Shown here: positions 26,887 through 36,300 of the stretch, piece by piece
How positions within the stretch are numbered: position 1 is the stretch's first letter
How the letters are laid out: each line of letters begins with the position of its first letter
Origin: Haloarcula vallismortis ATCC 29715
GTDB taxonomy: Archaea; Halobacteriota; Halobacteria; Halobacteriales; Haloarculaceae
Direction of reading: 5' to 3'
NCBI RefSeq assembly: GCF_000337775.1
Contig: NZ_AOLQ01000042.1
Location: 1 to 64,000 of the forward strand
Length of the DNA: 64,000 bases
Program-made: the position numbers and the translations under genes
Notes under the pieces: model-generated
What the model was told of the DNA's origin: nothing
Databases searched by the model: none
Seen by the model: only the letters and a program-made list of their open reading frames with translations

Positions 26887-26958
26887 GCGCTGGTAGTGTA
26901 GTTGGTATCACGTGACCTTGCCATGGTCACAACCTGGGTTCAAATCCCAGCCAGCGCA
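26887..26958 (+). tRNA. tRNA-Gly(GCC)
   Basis: The cloverleaf is complete. Acceptor GCGCTGG (26887-26893) pairs with CCAGCGC (26951-26957), discriminator A is at 26958, the anticodon stem is TGACC/GGTCA with loop TTGCCAT and anticodon GCC (26920-26922), and the T arm is CTGGG-TTCAAAT-CCCAG. CCA is not encoded and there is no intron. A TTTTTA box (26791-26796) about 90 bases upstream may belong to its promoter. Confidence 0.96.
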
Positions 26959-27068
26959 TTTCTGTCGACGCAAACCGACGAGCGTAGCGAGTCGCGTCGC
27001 CGGAGACTATCTCTGCGCTGTCGTGAACGTCCGAGAAAATGTTGTCTCGCCAACGGGTGGAGACATCA

Positions 27069-27079
27069 TTATTTGTTAT
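27069..27079 (+). promoter_or_regulatory. TATA-like box for the DUF1508 protein gene
   Basis: TTATTTGTTAT is centred 26 bases before the ATG at 27100, predicting a leaderless transcript. Confidence 0.55.
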
Positions 27080-27099
27080 CCCGTCGACAGTGATATCAC

Positions 27100-27747
27100 A
27101 TGACAGACGAGACGGTCCACGAGTCACAGGAGAAGCGAAGTCGCAGAGGAATCGCGTCGTACTTCCGACGATTGGCGAATAGACTCAGCCGCGGCGAGCC
27201 GGCCCCGGCCGACGAGGAACAGACTGTGACGGTCGACCCGCCGGCCGAGGCCGATTTCGAGGTCGAAGTCGAACGCGAGGACGGTACTGTCAGCCTCGAG
27301 ATCGACATGGAGTGGGACGAAACGGAGGGTGAGGTTGAGACCGAGGTCGTCGCGAGCAAGGCGACCTTTGAGGTGTACGAGGACAGCGCCGAGCAGTACC
27401 GCTGGCGACTCGTTCACGACAACGGGAACATCATCGCCGACAGCGGCGAGGGCTACGCCTCCAAGCAGAAGGCAAACCAAGGGCTAGAAAGTGTCAAGAA
27501 CAACGCGCCCGGCGCGTACGTCGTCGACGAGTCCAAAGACGAAGACGCGCCCGACGACGGCGGCAGCAAGGCCACGTTCGAACTGTTCAAAGACAGTGAG
27601 GACAAGGCCCGCTGGCGGCTCCGCCACGATAACGGGGAGATAATCGCCGACTGCGGGCAGGGGTACGCCTCTAAGCAGAAAGCGAAGCAAGGACTCCAGA
27701 GCGTGAAGACGAACGCTCGCGGGGCACCGGTTGAGGACAGCGAGTAA
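27100..27747 (+). CDS. DUF1508 (YegP-like) double-repeat protein
   Basis: This 215-residue acidic protein has two copies of the DUF1508 repeat near residues 85-140 and 155-212. Each follows the pattern 'ATFEVYEDSAEQYRWRLVHD', then 'NGNIIADSGEGYASKQKANQ', then 'GLESVKNNAP'. The N-terminal 80 residues are a basic stretch ('SRRGIASYFRRLANRLSRGE') followed by an acidic beta-rich region. The family occurs in bacteria and haloarchaea; its biochemical function is not established. It is monocistronic with its own TATA box. Confidence 0.8.
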   Translation: MTDETVHESQEKRSRRGIASYFRRLANRLSRGEPAPADEEQTVTVDPPAEADFEVEVEREDGTVSLEIDMEWDETEGEVETEVVASKATFEVYEDSAEQYRWRLVHDNGNIIADSGEGYASKQKANQGLESVKNNAPGAYVVDESKDEDAPDDGGSKATFELFKDSEDKARWRLRHDNGEIIADCGQGYASKQKAKQGLQSVKTNARGAPVEDSE

Positions 27748-27827
27748 GCGCTTCGAACAGCGACTTTTTCGGCAGTCCACAGGCGAGCACCACAGCGGTT
27801 AGGTCTCGGGCGCGCGTGGGCATCAGT

Positions 27828-28160
27828 ATGACCTGCATAGGGTTTCTCTCGGTCGCACCGGTCATCGAAGACAGTATGTCGTCGCACGTCGCTGACGCCG
27901 TCGCGGCGCTTGAGGCGTTCGACGTCGAGTACGAGACGACGCCGATGGGGACGATAATCGAAGCAGAAGACAGCGAGGAACTGTTCGCGGCCACTCATGC
28001 CGCCCACGAGGCCGTCGGCGAGCAGACCGACCGTGTGAGCACATTCCTGAAAATCGACGACAAACGGACCGTCGACCAGCAGGCACAGGACAAGGTCGAC
28101 GCCGTCGAAGAGCATCTCGGTCGGGCGGCCAGAAGCGACGCGGCCGAAGGCGGAGATTAA
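27828..28160 (+). CDS. MTH1187-family thiamine-binding-like protein
   Basis: This 110-residue ferredoxin-like protein of the MTH1187/YkoF-related family (former DUF77) has some members that bind thiamine. I start at the ATG at 27828 ('MTCIGFLSVAPVIEDSMSSH'). A GTG at 27816 would add four residues without family support. 'VEYETTPMGTIIEAEDSEEL' is the most conserved part, and 'VSTFLKIDDKRTVDQQAQDK' ends the fold. It lies 24 bases before mch, which has its own TATA-like element. Confidence 0.8.
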   Translation: MTCIGFLSVAPVIEDSMSSHVADAVAALEAFDVEYETTPMGTIIEAEDSEELFAATHAAHEAVGEQTDRVSTFLKIDDKRTVDQQAQDKVDAVEEHLGRAARSDAAEGGD

Positions 28161-28184
28161 AGGGAAGGGTGCCAAAGACGGCGT

Positions 28185-29117
28185 ATGGACAGTCTCAATC
28201 GGATGGCCACGGAGCTCGTTGACGAGGCCATCGACTTCGCTGACGAACTCACGATAGACGTACACGCGCTGGAGGGGGACGCCGCAGTCCTCGATTTCGG
28301 CGTCGAGGTCCCCGGCGCTGTCGAGGCCGGCATGCTACTTGCGGAAATCCAGACGGCCGGACTGGCAACGGTCCAGTCCACGATGAACACCGTCGGTGGC
28401 GCGCCGCTGAACCACGTCGAACTGTCGACGGACCACCCGGCGCTGGCCCTGTTGTGCTCCCAGAAGGGCGGCTGGGAGCTGGCCGTCGACGACTTCGAAG
28501 CGCTGGGCAGCGGTCCTGCACGCGCGCTGGTCGCCGAGGAGGAGGCCTTCCAGCGCATCGGCTATCGCGAGGACGCCGACTTCGCTGTGCTGGCGCTTGA
28601 AACCGACGAGCTGCCGGACGAAGCCGTCGCCAGTCAGGTGGCAGAGCGCACCGGCGTCCCCGAGACGGGCGTGTTCCTGCCGTCCTTTGCGACAGCGAGT
28701 GTCACCGGGAGCGTCGTCGCCGCGGCACGGGCCGCCGAACTGGCTGTCTTCCGGCTGGCCGAACTCGGCTTCGACCCGGTGTCGGTGCTGTCGGCCACTG
28801 GCCGCGCACCGGTCGCGCCGGTCGCCGGGGACGAGGCCACGGCGATGGCCCGGACCACAGACGCGCTGGCCTACGGCAGCGAGGTCCACCTCACCGTCGA
28901 CGAGTCTTTCGACCGCTTCGACGAGGTGCCGTCCGTCGCCGCCCGAGAGTACGGCAGGCCGCTCGAAGGCGTCTTCGAGGACGCGGACTGGGACTTCTCG
29001 GAGCTCCCCGTCGAACTGTTCGGCCCGGCCGCGGTCACCATCGATGTCGTCGGCGGCGACACGCACGTGGTCGGTGAGACGAGCGAGGGCGTGTTAACCG
29101 AGAGTTTCGGCCTGTAA
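28185..29117 (+). CDS. mch: Methenyltetrahydromethanopterin cyclohydrolase
   Basis: Mch (310 residues) interconverts 5,10-methenyl- and 5-formyl-tetrahydromethanopterin (in haloarchaea probably a tetrahydrofolate-type carrier) in one-carbon metabolism. 'LDFGVEVPGAVEAGMLLAEI' and 'STMNTVGGAPLNHVELSTDH' are typical, and 'ARTTDALAYGSEVHLTVDES' carries the C-terminal signature. A possible TATA element, GATTAAAG, lies about 26 bases before the ATG. The next gene begins 12 bases downstream and is probably co-transcribed. Confidence 0.93.
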   Translation: MDSLNRMATELVDEAIDFADELTIDVHALEGDAAVLDFGVEVPGAVEAGMLLAEIQTAGLATVQSTMNTVGGAPLNHVELSTDHPALALLCSQKGGWELAVDDFEALGSGPARALVAEEEAFQRIGYREDADFAVLALETDELPDEAVASQVAERTGVPETGVFLPSFATASVTGSVVAAARAAELAVFRLAELGFDPVSVLSATGRAPVAPVAGDEATAMARTTDALAYGSEVHLTVDESFDRFDEVPSVAAREYGRPLEGVFEDADWDFSELPVELFGPAAVTIDVVGGDTHVVGETSEGVLTESFGL

Positions 29118-29129
29118 TCGTAGTCTGGT

Positions 29130-29627
29130 ATGCGCTACAAGGTCGCACCACCAGCTCGCTCGCGCTCGTTTCTGGAGACGGCAAGAGACGCAGTTCCGCT
29201 TGTCCCCGACAGCGAGGCCGACTGTTGTCGAGCGATACAGACGGCGACTGACGTGTCAGACCGCGAAACGGCCCGGGAGTACCTGGTGTTCCTGCAGGCG
29301 CTGGGGCTGGTCGCCGAGAGCGAGCGGGGCTACTACCGAACGAGGACCGACCTCGACCGGGCGGCCCTCGCGAGAGCGTTCGAGGATTCTGTCTTCGGCG
29401 TCGACGTACTCCTCGGCGCGCTCGGTCCGCAGCCGGTAGCCGCAGACGCCGCGTTCGACGCGCTCCGAAGCGAGGTTCCTCGCTGGGAGCGCGAGCGGCA
29501 CGCCGACTGGGAGGCCATCTGGCTGGAGCGCGTCACGAATCTGCTGGAGTGGGCCACGACGTTCGGGCTCGTAGAGAAAACAGCTGATGGCTACCGACAA
29601 CCCTCGGAAAACGGGACGGCTCGATAA
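29130..29627 (+). CDS. Conserved haloarchaeal protein, winged-helix-like, function unknown
   Basis: This 165-residue protein follows mch on the same strand after a 12-base gap. The first half looks like a winged helix ('ETAREYLVFLQALGLVAESE', then 'RGYYRTRTDL'), and the C-terminus repeats the pattern ('LLEWATTFGLVEKTADGYRQ'), suggesting two wHTH units. No catalytic motif is visible. I do not know a named family. DNA binding is an inference from secondary-structure pattern. Confidence 0.75.
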   Translation: MRYKVAPPARSRSFLETARDAVPLVPDSEADCCRAIQTATDVSDRETAREYLVFLQALGLVAESERGYYRTRTDLDRAALARAFEDSVFGVDVLLGALGPQPVAADAAFDALRSEVPRWERERHADWEAIWLERVTNLLEWATTFGLVEKTADGYRQPSENGTAR

Positions 29628-29639
29628 AACGGCGGGCCG

Positions 29640-31271
29640 CTACTCCGCCGGGTCGATATCTGTGACGGTGCCTACGCCCTTGGAACTCCCCTCGCGGAAG
29701 ACGAACTTCTGGCCCTCCTCGACGAGATAGGAGCGGAATTTGAATCGGACCCGGGCCGTGCCGGCGTCGCCCGGGAGCAACTGCCCGCCGTCCGGGTAGA
29801 ATGCCGCGGCTTCGCTGACCGTTTCGAGGTGGACCACGGGTTCATAACCGTCGCCGATGCGAGTGGGGTGGTTCAACACCATCACCTCGGCCTCGAACTC
29901 ACGGACCGGCGACGGGTCCGCGTCGTTCGGGAGCAGGACCATCCCGCGCTCGATGTCCTGCTCGCGGACGCCTTTCAGCGCGATACCGACGATGCGCCCG
30001 GCCTTGGCCTCGTCGACCCGGTGGTAGTGCATCTCGATTGACCGGACCTCGACCTCGCGGAAGCTCCCGTCCTGCATCGGTCCGAGGAGCAGTTCGTCGC
30101 CGGCTTCGACCTCGCCTGATTTGATGGTGCCCGATGCGACCGCGCCGACCCCCTGAACGTTGTACGTCCGGTCGACATACATCCGGAAGTCGCCGACCTC
30201 GCCGGCGGTCTTCGGCAGCGCCTCGAACATCTCGTCGAGGTCGTCCAGCCCCTCCTTCGTGACGGCGCTGGTGGTGACGACGGGGACGACAGTCTCAGAG
30301 ATCTCGTCGATAGCCGTGTCCACGCCGTGGCGCTCCACCCGGAGCGGCGTCTTGTCGACCTCTCGCAGTGCCTGCTCGACGGAGCGCTCGACCTCGGCGA
30401 CCCGTTCTTCGTCGACGAGGTCGGTTTTGGTGATAGCGACAATCGTCGGCAGGTCCGTCGCCAGCAGGATACCGAGGTGTTCCCGCGTCGTCTCTGTCAC
30501 GCCGTCGTCAGCTGCGACCGTCAGCAGTCCGTAGTCGAGTTTCTGGCCGACGAGACCGCGAATCGTCGTCCGAAGCCACGGCTCGTGACCCACAGTGTCG
30601 ACGAAAGAGACCAGCCGGTCGGACTCCTCGACGACGCGAGCGCGGTCGTCCTTCCGATGTGGGTTGTCCATGCGAATCGGCTCCCCGTCGTCGTCGAAGC
30701 CGTAGACGCCGTATGAGAGGTCTGCCGACAGTCCACGCTCGACTTCGTGCGGCTGGACATCCAGAAAGCCGCGTGTCCCGCCTTCGCCGTCGTCGGCGTC
30801 GCCGGTGACCAGCGACCCCACGAGGGTGGATTTCCCATGGTCGACGTGTCCGGCGGTTCCGACGACAATGTGGTCGTCGTCCGCGAGGACCGACCCCTCA
30901 GAGACCGTCGCGACACCCACGATACCGTCTGTGTCGGTCGCCCCGCTGTCCGAGACACCGTCGACACCCCATGTTTTGACATCCTCGATGTGTGCGCCCG
31001 CCTCCTCTGCTAGCAGGCTGAGTACGTCCATCGATTCGGAGAACTCCGCCGGCGAGATGCCGGCGAGACCGCCGTCGTCGGTGACGCCGACGACGTACGT
31101 CGCCTCCCCGTCCCCAGAGAGAACGCGGTGGCGGAGCTGGGCCGTGAGGGATTCAAGTCGCCCCTCGGACAGGTGGAGGTTTTCGGTGAGCCGTTCTTTG
31201 AACTCGACGCTGCCGCCCTCCCGCTCGCCGCGGTCAATCGCACGCCGGAGGACAGCCCGGTCGGGGCTCAT
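29640..31271 (-). CDS. GTPBP1-like translational GTPase
   Basis: This 543-residue protein is an EF-Tu-like GTPase of the GTPBP1/GTPBP2 type, known from archaea and eukaryotes. A 130-residue N-terminal domain precedes the G domain: P-loop GHVDHGKS (141-148), 'DTVGHEPWLRTTIRGLV' as G3, 'AITKTDLVDEER' as G4, 'TSAV' as G5. Domains II and III follow ('RTYNVQGVGAVASGTIKSGE'). Eukaryotic homologues act in ribosome rescue and mRNA decay; the archaeal role is not settled. A strong leaderless promoter lies upstream. It ends 12 bases from the convergent neighbour. Confidence 0.85.
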   Translation of the reverse strand: MSPDRAVLRRAIDRGEREGGSVEFKERLTENLHLSEGRLESLTAQLRHRVLSGDGEATYVVGVTDDGGLAGISPAEFSESMDVLSLLAEEAGAHIEDVKTWGVDGVSDSGATDTDGIVGVATVSEGSVLADDDHIVVGTAGHVDHGKSTLVGSLVTGDADDGEGGTRGFLDVQPHEVERGLSADLSYGVYGFDDDGEPIRMDNPHRKDDRARVVEESDRLVSFVDTVGHEPWLRTTIRGLVGQKLDYGLLTVAADDGVTETTREHLGILLATDLPTIVAITKTDLVDEERVAEVERSVEQALREVDKTPLRVERHGVDTAIDEISETVVPVVTTSAVTKEGLDDLDEMFEALPKTAGEVGDFRMYVDRTYNVQGVGAVASGTIKSGEVEAGDELLLGPMQDGSFREVEVRSIEMHYHRVDEAKAGRIVGIALKGVREQDIERGMVLLPNDADPSPVREFEAEVMVLNHPTRIGDGYEPVVHLETVSEAAAFYPDGGQLLPGDAGTARVRFKFRSYLVEEGQKFVFREGSSKGVGTVTDIDPAE

Positions 31272-31294
31272 ACCCCTTGGTTACTGTGGGGCAG

Positions 31295-31300
31295 ATATAA
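31295..31300 (-). promoter_or_regulatory. TATA box for the GTPBP1-like gene
   Basis: Minus-strand TTATAT is centred 27 bases before the ATG at 31271, predicting a leaderless transcript. A second TATA-like run on both strands (about 31379-31390) has no clear gene attached. Confidence 0.6.
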
Positions 31301-31536
31301 GCCTTCCCCGGATTTACGCCTCCAGAGCCCTCCTGAATCCGGTGGCTGAGTGTGTCTCTCACAGTAGTACTCGGACGGATATTTATACCCGATGACGTGG
31401 CCAGCACGGCTCGTGGACTGAACTGCCACGCGGAGTTCGCGATTGTGTGGTGCCGCTCCGCGTGTCTGCTCCGGCCATGGCGTCACCTGTTTGCCACTCC
31501 GTTCAGCGGCTGGTCTAAACGTCGGTCACAGGACCG

Positions 31537-32220
31537 TCAGTTCCGGTAGGGCGCAACCGCTTCGAGAAAGCCGTCACCGTAGCTCGCATCGGTCACCCGG
31601 TCGGCCCGTTCGAGCGCCGTCTCGTCGGCATTAGCAACGGCTACGGCCTCGCCGGCCAGGTCGAACATCTGGGCGTCGTTCACCGAGTCGCCGACCGCCA
31701 GAAACGCCTCCGGCTCCAGATTCAGTTCCGCACACACCGCTTCGAGACCCGTCCCCTTGTCGACGACCGGGTCCGTCACATGGTAAGCGAAGCCGGTGTC
31801 GAGGACGACGAGCCCGCGCGCTGCGGCCAGCTCCTCCAGCGGTTCGAGCGGCTGATCGAGCGACACGACAAGTTCCGTCTCGCGCCACCGGTTCCCCAGG
31901 TCGATCTGCCCGAAGCCGAGGTCGTGACCCAGGTCGCGGTAGGCTTCGCCGACCGCTAGTGCCGCCTCGTGGTCGCCTTCCAGCCTGAGTTCGTCGGTCG
32001 CTTCGACGAACACGACGCCGCCGTTCTCGGCGACGACCGTCCGTTCGATACCGAGGAACTCACAGAGGGCAATCGGGAACGGCATTGCCTTGCCGGTGGC
32101 GATGACAACACGTGCAGGCCACTCGTGGAGGACTGGCATGATATGAGGGTCGATTGCGCGGTTCTCGTCGGTCAACGTCCCGTCGATGTCGACAATAAGC
32201 GGCGGCGCGTCGTTGTCCAT
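31537..32220 (-). CDS. pgp: Phosphoglycolate phosphatase, HAD type IIB
   Basis: This enzyme (227 residues from the ATG at 32220) hydrolyses 2-phosphoglycolate and belongs to the archaeal Cof-like HAD phosphatases. Motif I is D11-x-D13-G-T ('IVDIDGTLTDENRAI'), motif II 'VVIATGKAMPF', motif III lysine in 'DKGTGLEAV', and motif IV 'VGDSVNDAQMFDLAG'. The longer frame to 32244 only adds 8 unsupported residues. Phosphatases of this subgroup vary in substrate, so the specific name is by family similarity. Confidence 0.85.
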   Translation of the reverse strand: MDNDAPPLIVDIDGTLTDENRAIDPHIMPVLHEWPARVVIATGKAMPFPIALCEFLGIERTVVAENGGVVFVEATDELRLEGDHEAALAVGEAYRDLGHDLGFGQIDLGNRWRETELVVSLDQPLEPLEELAAARGLVVLDTGFAYHVTDPVVDKGTGLEAVCAELNLEPEAFLAVGDSVNDAQMFDLAGEAVAVANADETALERADRVTDASYGDGFLEAVAPYRN

Positions 32221-32257
32221 ACGTCTGGGTTCGGAGCACCGCATATGGAAATTGCGG

Positions 32258-32815
32258 TCAATCGTCGGTCAGCGTCTCGTAGGCCGCTTGCACCTGCTTG
32301 AACTCCGCCTCGCTCCCGCTGTCGGTGTCGGGATGGACCTCTTTGACTTTCTCCCGGTAGGCGCGCTTGATCGTACTCTGGTCCGCATCCGGATCAAGGC
32401 CTAACTGCCTGTAGGCCTCTGCTGGACTCGGTCCCGATGACTGGACACGCTGTCGGCGCTGCCGGCCGCCTGCTGTCTGGCTGCGCTGTCGGCGGCGGCG
32501 TTGCCCGCCCTGAGTCGCTCGCGAGCGACGCGCTCGGCGGCCGTCCCGTGGCGGTTCCCACTCCTCGCGTGGGCCGGCCCCGAACCCACCGCGGCGGCCG
32601 GTCCCCGTGTTCTGTGCCGCCTGTCGCTCCACACGCTCGTAGAGGTTTGCGGCCATTTTCCCGCTGAGATGGTAGTACATGAAATACGTCGACACGCCGA
32701 ACATGAGCGCCAGAAAGAGCACCGCGGGATTGATCAGAAGACCCACCGCTGTCAGGACGACTGTCAGGCCTCCGAACACCACTGCGATTCCCTTGGTGAG
32801 CCCATCGTACTGCAC
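32258..32815 (-). CDS. Membrane-anchored J-domain protein
   Basis: This protein has 185 residues from a GTG at 32815. The frame is open much further upstream (to 33121), but that part is arginine-rich, lacks conserved features and reads like noncoding DNA. Two membrane helices come first ('GIAVVFGGLTVVLTAVGLLI', 'AVLFLALMFGVSTYFMYYHL'). An R/G/Q-rich linker then leads to a C-terminal J domain (about 130-185) with 'AYRQLGLDPDADQSTIKRAY' and the HPD motif in 'EVHPDTDSGSE'. It should stimulate DnaK at the membrane. Start choice is moderately certain. Confidence 0.75.
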   Translation of the reverse strand: MQYDGLTKGIAVVFGGLTVVLTAVGLLINPAVLFLALMFGVSTYFMYYHLSGKMAANLYERVERQAAQNTGTGRRGGFGAGPREEWEPPRDGRRARRSRATQGGQRRRRQRSQTAGGRQRRQRVQSSGPSPAEAYRQLGLDPDADQSTIKRAYREKVKEVHPDTDSGSEAEFKQVQAAYETLTDD

Positions 32816-33381
32816 GCACCTGTCTTCGGTCCACAGGCCTGTAAGCGTCCCGCCTCTCACGCCCGACTCGTTCGTGTACCGGGTTCGATAGCGGGCGACC
32901 ACACCGGAGTTACAACGGCGCACCGACACACTGAATCGACACCGCACGGGCTGATAGACAAGTTCTGCCAAAACCGCACCACGGCAGTACGTCTGACACG
33001 GCCTTACTACTCCCCTACGGACTGTTAGTGAGCGTCTATTACTCCCCCTGAACCCCCGCTCGTTTCTACTGGATATCTCGCTCACGTCTGGTGGTTCACT
33101 GGGGTGGGTTTTCACTTTCACCTCGGTCTAGACAGTATTAAGAAGAACCGACGGCATCTATTCCGTTGTACGCGGCTATCGTTTCACGCGTCACCAGCAC
33201 AGTTCGTCGAGCACCGTAGCCACGACTTTCGAGTTCGCTGCGGCCGCCGCCGAATCGCAGACAAGAAGGATTAAACGCTATCGATGAATACGTATTCGCC
33301 GCCAGAAATGACAGGATCACGGGTAGCTACGACGAGGGGTATCGACCGACAGACGGCCGCTGTCGGGAGGAGGAGCGGGCG
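32816..33381. other. 566-base gap before nrdJ
   Basis: This holds the control regions of the divergent J-domain and nrdJ genes. A weak TATA-like element (GCTTACAG on the minus strand near 32838-32845) fits the J-domain gene. 'GATTAAAC' (33269-33276) may serve nrdJ. A 33-codon plus-strand frame (33284-33385) ends by ATGA overlap with nrdJ. I see no further gene. Confidence 0.5.
33366..33373 (+). promoter_or_regulatory. Shine-Dalgarno-like GGAGGAGG before nrdJ
   Basis: GGAGGAGG ends 8 bases before the ATG at 33382. Most genes in this window show no such element, so it supports both the chosen start and a leadered nrdJ mRNA. Confidence 0.6.
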
Positions 33382-36300
33382 ATGAGTAACAGCGACCTTT
33401 CCGCCGACGAGATCACGCTCCCGATCAAACGTACCGACGGTGACACAATTGAAGAGCGACTCACAGGCAACGCCTACCACAACATTCTTCCGGCTCGCTA
33501 CCTCCGGAAGGATGCCAACGGCGACCTCATTGAGCAACCCGAAGACCTCTTCGACCGCGTCGCCAGGAACATCGCGCTCGCCGAGGCCGTGTTCGAGGCC
33601 AACAAGCAGGCGGTTGACGTACACGTCTCGCCGGACCAGCTGAAGCCCGACCACCCGCGCCGCGACGAACTCGCCGACGAGGTGTTCGGCAAGGGCACGT
33701 CGGTCGACGACGACGTCGAGACCGAACTCTCTGTCTACAACGTCAACAAGTTCGCTTACGAGACGATTGTGCCGGAACTGCCTGAGGGCGTCCGCGAGCA
33801 CGTCGAATCGACCGCCGATGCCTTCCGGGAGCAGATGGAGCAGCTCTCCTTTATGCCGAACTCGCCGACGCTGATGAACGCCGGCGACGAACTCCAGCAG
33901 CTTTCGGCCTGTTTCGTCGACTCGCCGGCCGATGACATCGACGACATCCACCAGACCGCAAAGGAGGCCGCACAGGTCTTCCAGTCCGGCGGCGGCATGG
34001 GCTATGCGTTCTGGAAACTCCGACCGTACGGCGACCCCGTCGGCTCGACCGGCGGCATCGCCTCCGGGCCCATCACGTTCATGCGGACCTACGACCAGAT
34101 GTGCGAGACCATCGCACAGGGTGGCGCCCGCCGCGGGGCCCAGATGGGTGTCATGCGCGTCTCTCACCCGGACGTCATCCAGTTCATCCACGCCAAGAAC
34201 AAGGACGTCTCGCTGGCCGAGACGCTTCGCCTGAACGACCCGGACGACTTCACGCACAACTCCTTCGCCGAGGCACTGGAGGAGGCCCGTGAACTCATCG
34301 ACGACGACGGTAAGGTGCCAAAGCACCTCCGCAACGCCGTCGAGGGCCACCTTTCGAACTTCAACATTTCCGTCGGCGTCACCGACGAGTTCATGGAGGC
34401 GCTGAAGGCCGGCGAGGAGTTCACGTTCACGAACCCGCGAACGGGCGAGGCCCATATTGTCACCGAGGAGACAAAGGAACTGTACGATATGTTCGGCCTC
34501 GGCGAACACGTCGAGGTCGGCGAGGAACTCTCGATCCCGGCCGAAGAGCTCTGGGACGACATCGTCGAGGGCGCCCACGAGAACGGCGAGCCCGGCGTTA
34601 TCTACCTCGAACGGGTGAACAAACAGCACTCCTTCGACGTGGAAGAGCATCCCGACCACGAGATTCTCGCCACGAACCCGTGTGGCGAACAGCCCCTCGA
34701 GGAGTACGAGGCCTGCAACCTCGGGCACATCAACCTCTCGACGCTGGCCGCCACGGACGCGCCGGACTGGCGCGTCTGGTCGGACCGGCACGCTGACGAA
34801 TACGACTCGACCGAAGCGGCCATCGACGCGTTCCTCGAAGACGCCATCGACTGGGACGAGTTCGACCGACGCATCGAACTCGGTACCCGCTTCCTCGAGA
34901 ACGTCGTCACGATGTCCGACTTCCCGGTCGAGAAGATCGAACAGAAGGTTCGGGAGATGCGCAAGATCGGCCTCGGTATCATGGGGCTGGCCCAGCTGTA
35001 CATTCAGCTCGGTGTCGCCTACGGGACCGAGGAGGCCAACGAGATCGCGCGCCAGACGATGCGACACATCAACCACGGGTCCAAGGCCGCGAGTCACGAA
35101 CTCGCCGAGGAACGTGGTGTCTTCTCCGAGTGGGAGAACTCCAAGTACGCGAACCCGACGGAGTACGCCGACTGGTTCGAGAAGCAGACCGGCGAAGACG
35201 CCGACGATTGGGCGGACGGCTACGCCATCCGAAACCACAACACCACGACCATCGCCCCGACCGGGACGACCTCGATGATCGGCAACACGACGGGCGGGTG
35301 TGAGCCGATTTACAACGTCGCCTACTACAAGAACGTCTCCGGCGACGTGCAGGGCGACGAGATGCTCGTGGAGTTCGACGACTACTTCCTCCGTGCGCTG
35401 GAGGACAACGACATCGACGTCGAGGCCGTCAAACAGGAGGCCCAGGAGCAGATGGCTAACAACGAGTTCGACGGCGTAGACGGGCTGACGACCGTGCCCG
35501 ACGCCATCGGCGAGCTGTTCGTCACGACGGGCGACCTTTCCGCTCAGCAGCACGCCGGCATTCAGGTGGCCTGCCAGGAAGGTGTCGACTCAGCCATCTC
35601 GAAGACGGTCAACGCGCCAAACGACTCGACCGTCGACGACGCCGCCGAAGTGTTCGAGTACATCTACGACCACGGCGGCAAGGGCGTCACCTACTACCGC
35701 GACGGCACCCGCAGCAAGCAGGTGCTGACGACACGCGCCCAGAACACCGAGTTCTCCGATATGGACGCCGACGAGATCGTCGCCCAGATCGAGGAGGTCT
35801 TCGGCGGTATCGAAGGCTTCCTCGAAGACGATGCCGTTCAGGCGGCCATCGACGACTCCATCGAACAGGTGCTTGGCGTCGCCGACGGGGACGCCGAGTA
35901 CGCCGAGAAGCAGACCCGACCGGACGTGCTCCACGGCGTAACACAGCGCATCGACACCGGCTACGGGAAGCTCTACGTCAACATCAACGAGGATCCCGAG
36001 GCCGACCGGCCGTTCGAGCTGTTCGCCAACATCGGCAACTCCGGTGGCTTCACCGCCTCCTTCACCGAGGCGCTGGCGAAGACCATCTCGACGGCGCTCC
36101 GCTCGGGCGTCGACCCCGAAGAGATTGCCGACGAACTGCAGGGCATCCGGTCGCCGAAGGTCGCCTGGGACAAGGGCGAGCAGATCCAGTCCATCCCGGA
36201 CGCCATCGGCACGGCCCTGCGTCGCTACCTCGACGGCGACGTCGACAAGGCCTATCCCGACCAGACCACGCTGGAGGAAACCGCCGAAAAAGCTGAAGGC

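Noticed and set aside
31379-31486. Possible leaderless mini-gene after TATTTATACC near 31380
   Set aside because: The only downstream frame is 9 codons (MTWPARLVD) and the opposite frame lacks protein-like features.
32816-33121. N-terminal extension of the J-domain protein
   Set aside because: The added 100 residues are arginine-rich with no hydrophobic or conserved pattern; the GTG at 32815 begins just before the first membrane helix.
33271-35553. Long minus-strand frame of 760 codons opposite nrdJ
   Set aside because: It is the antisense shadow of nrdJ, produced by GC-rich third positions. The translation is V/L/D/R-rich and lacks any domain.
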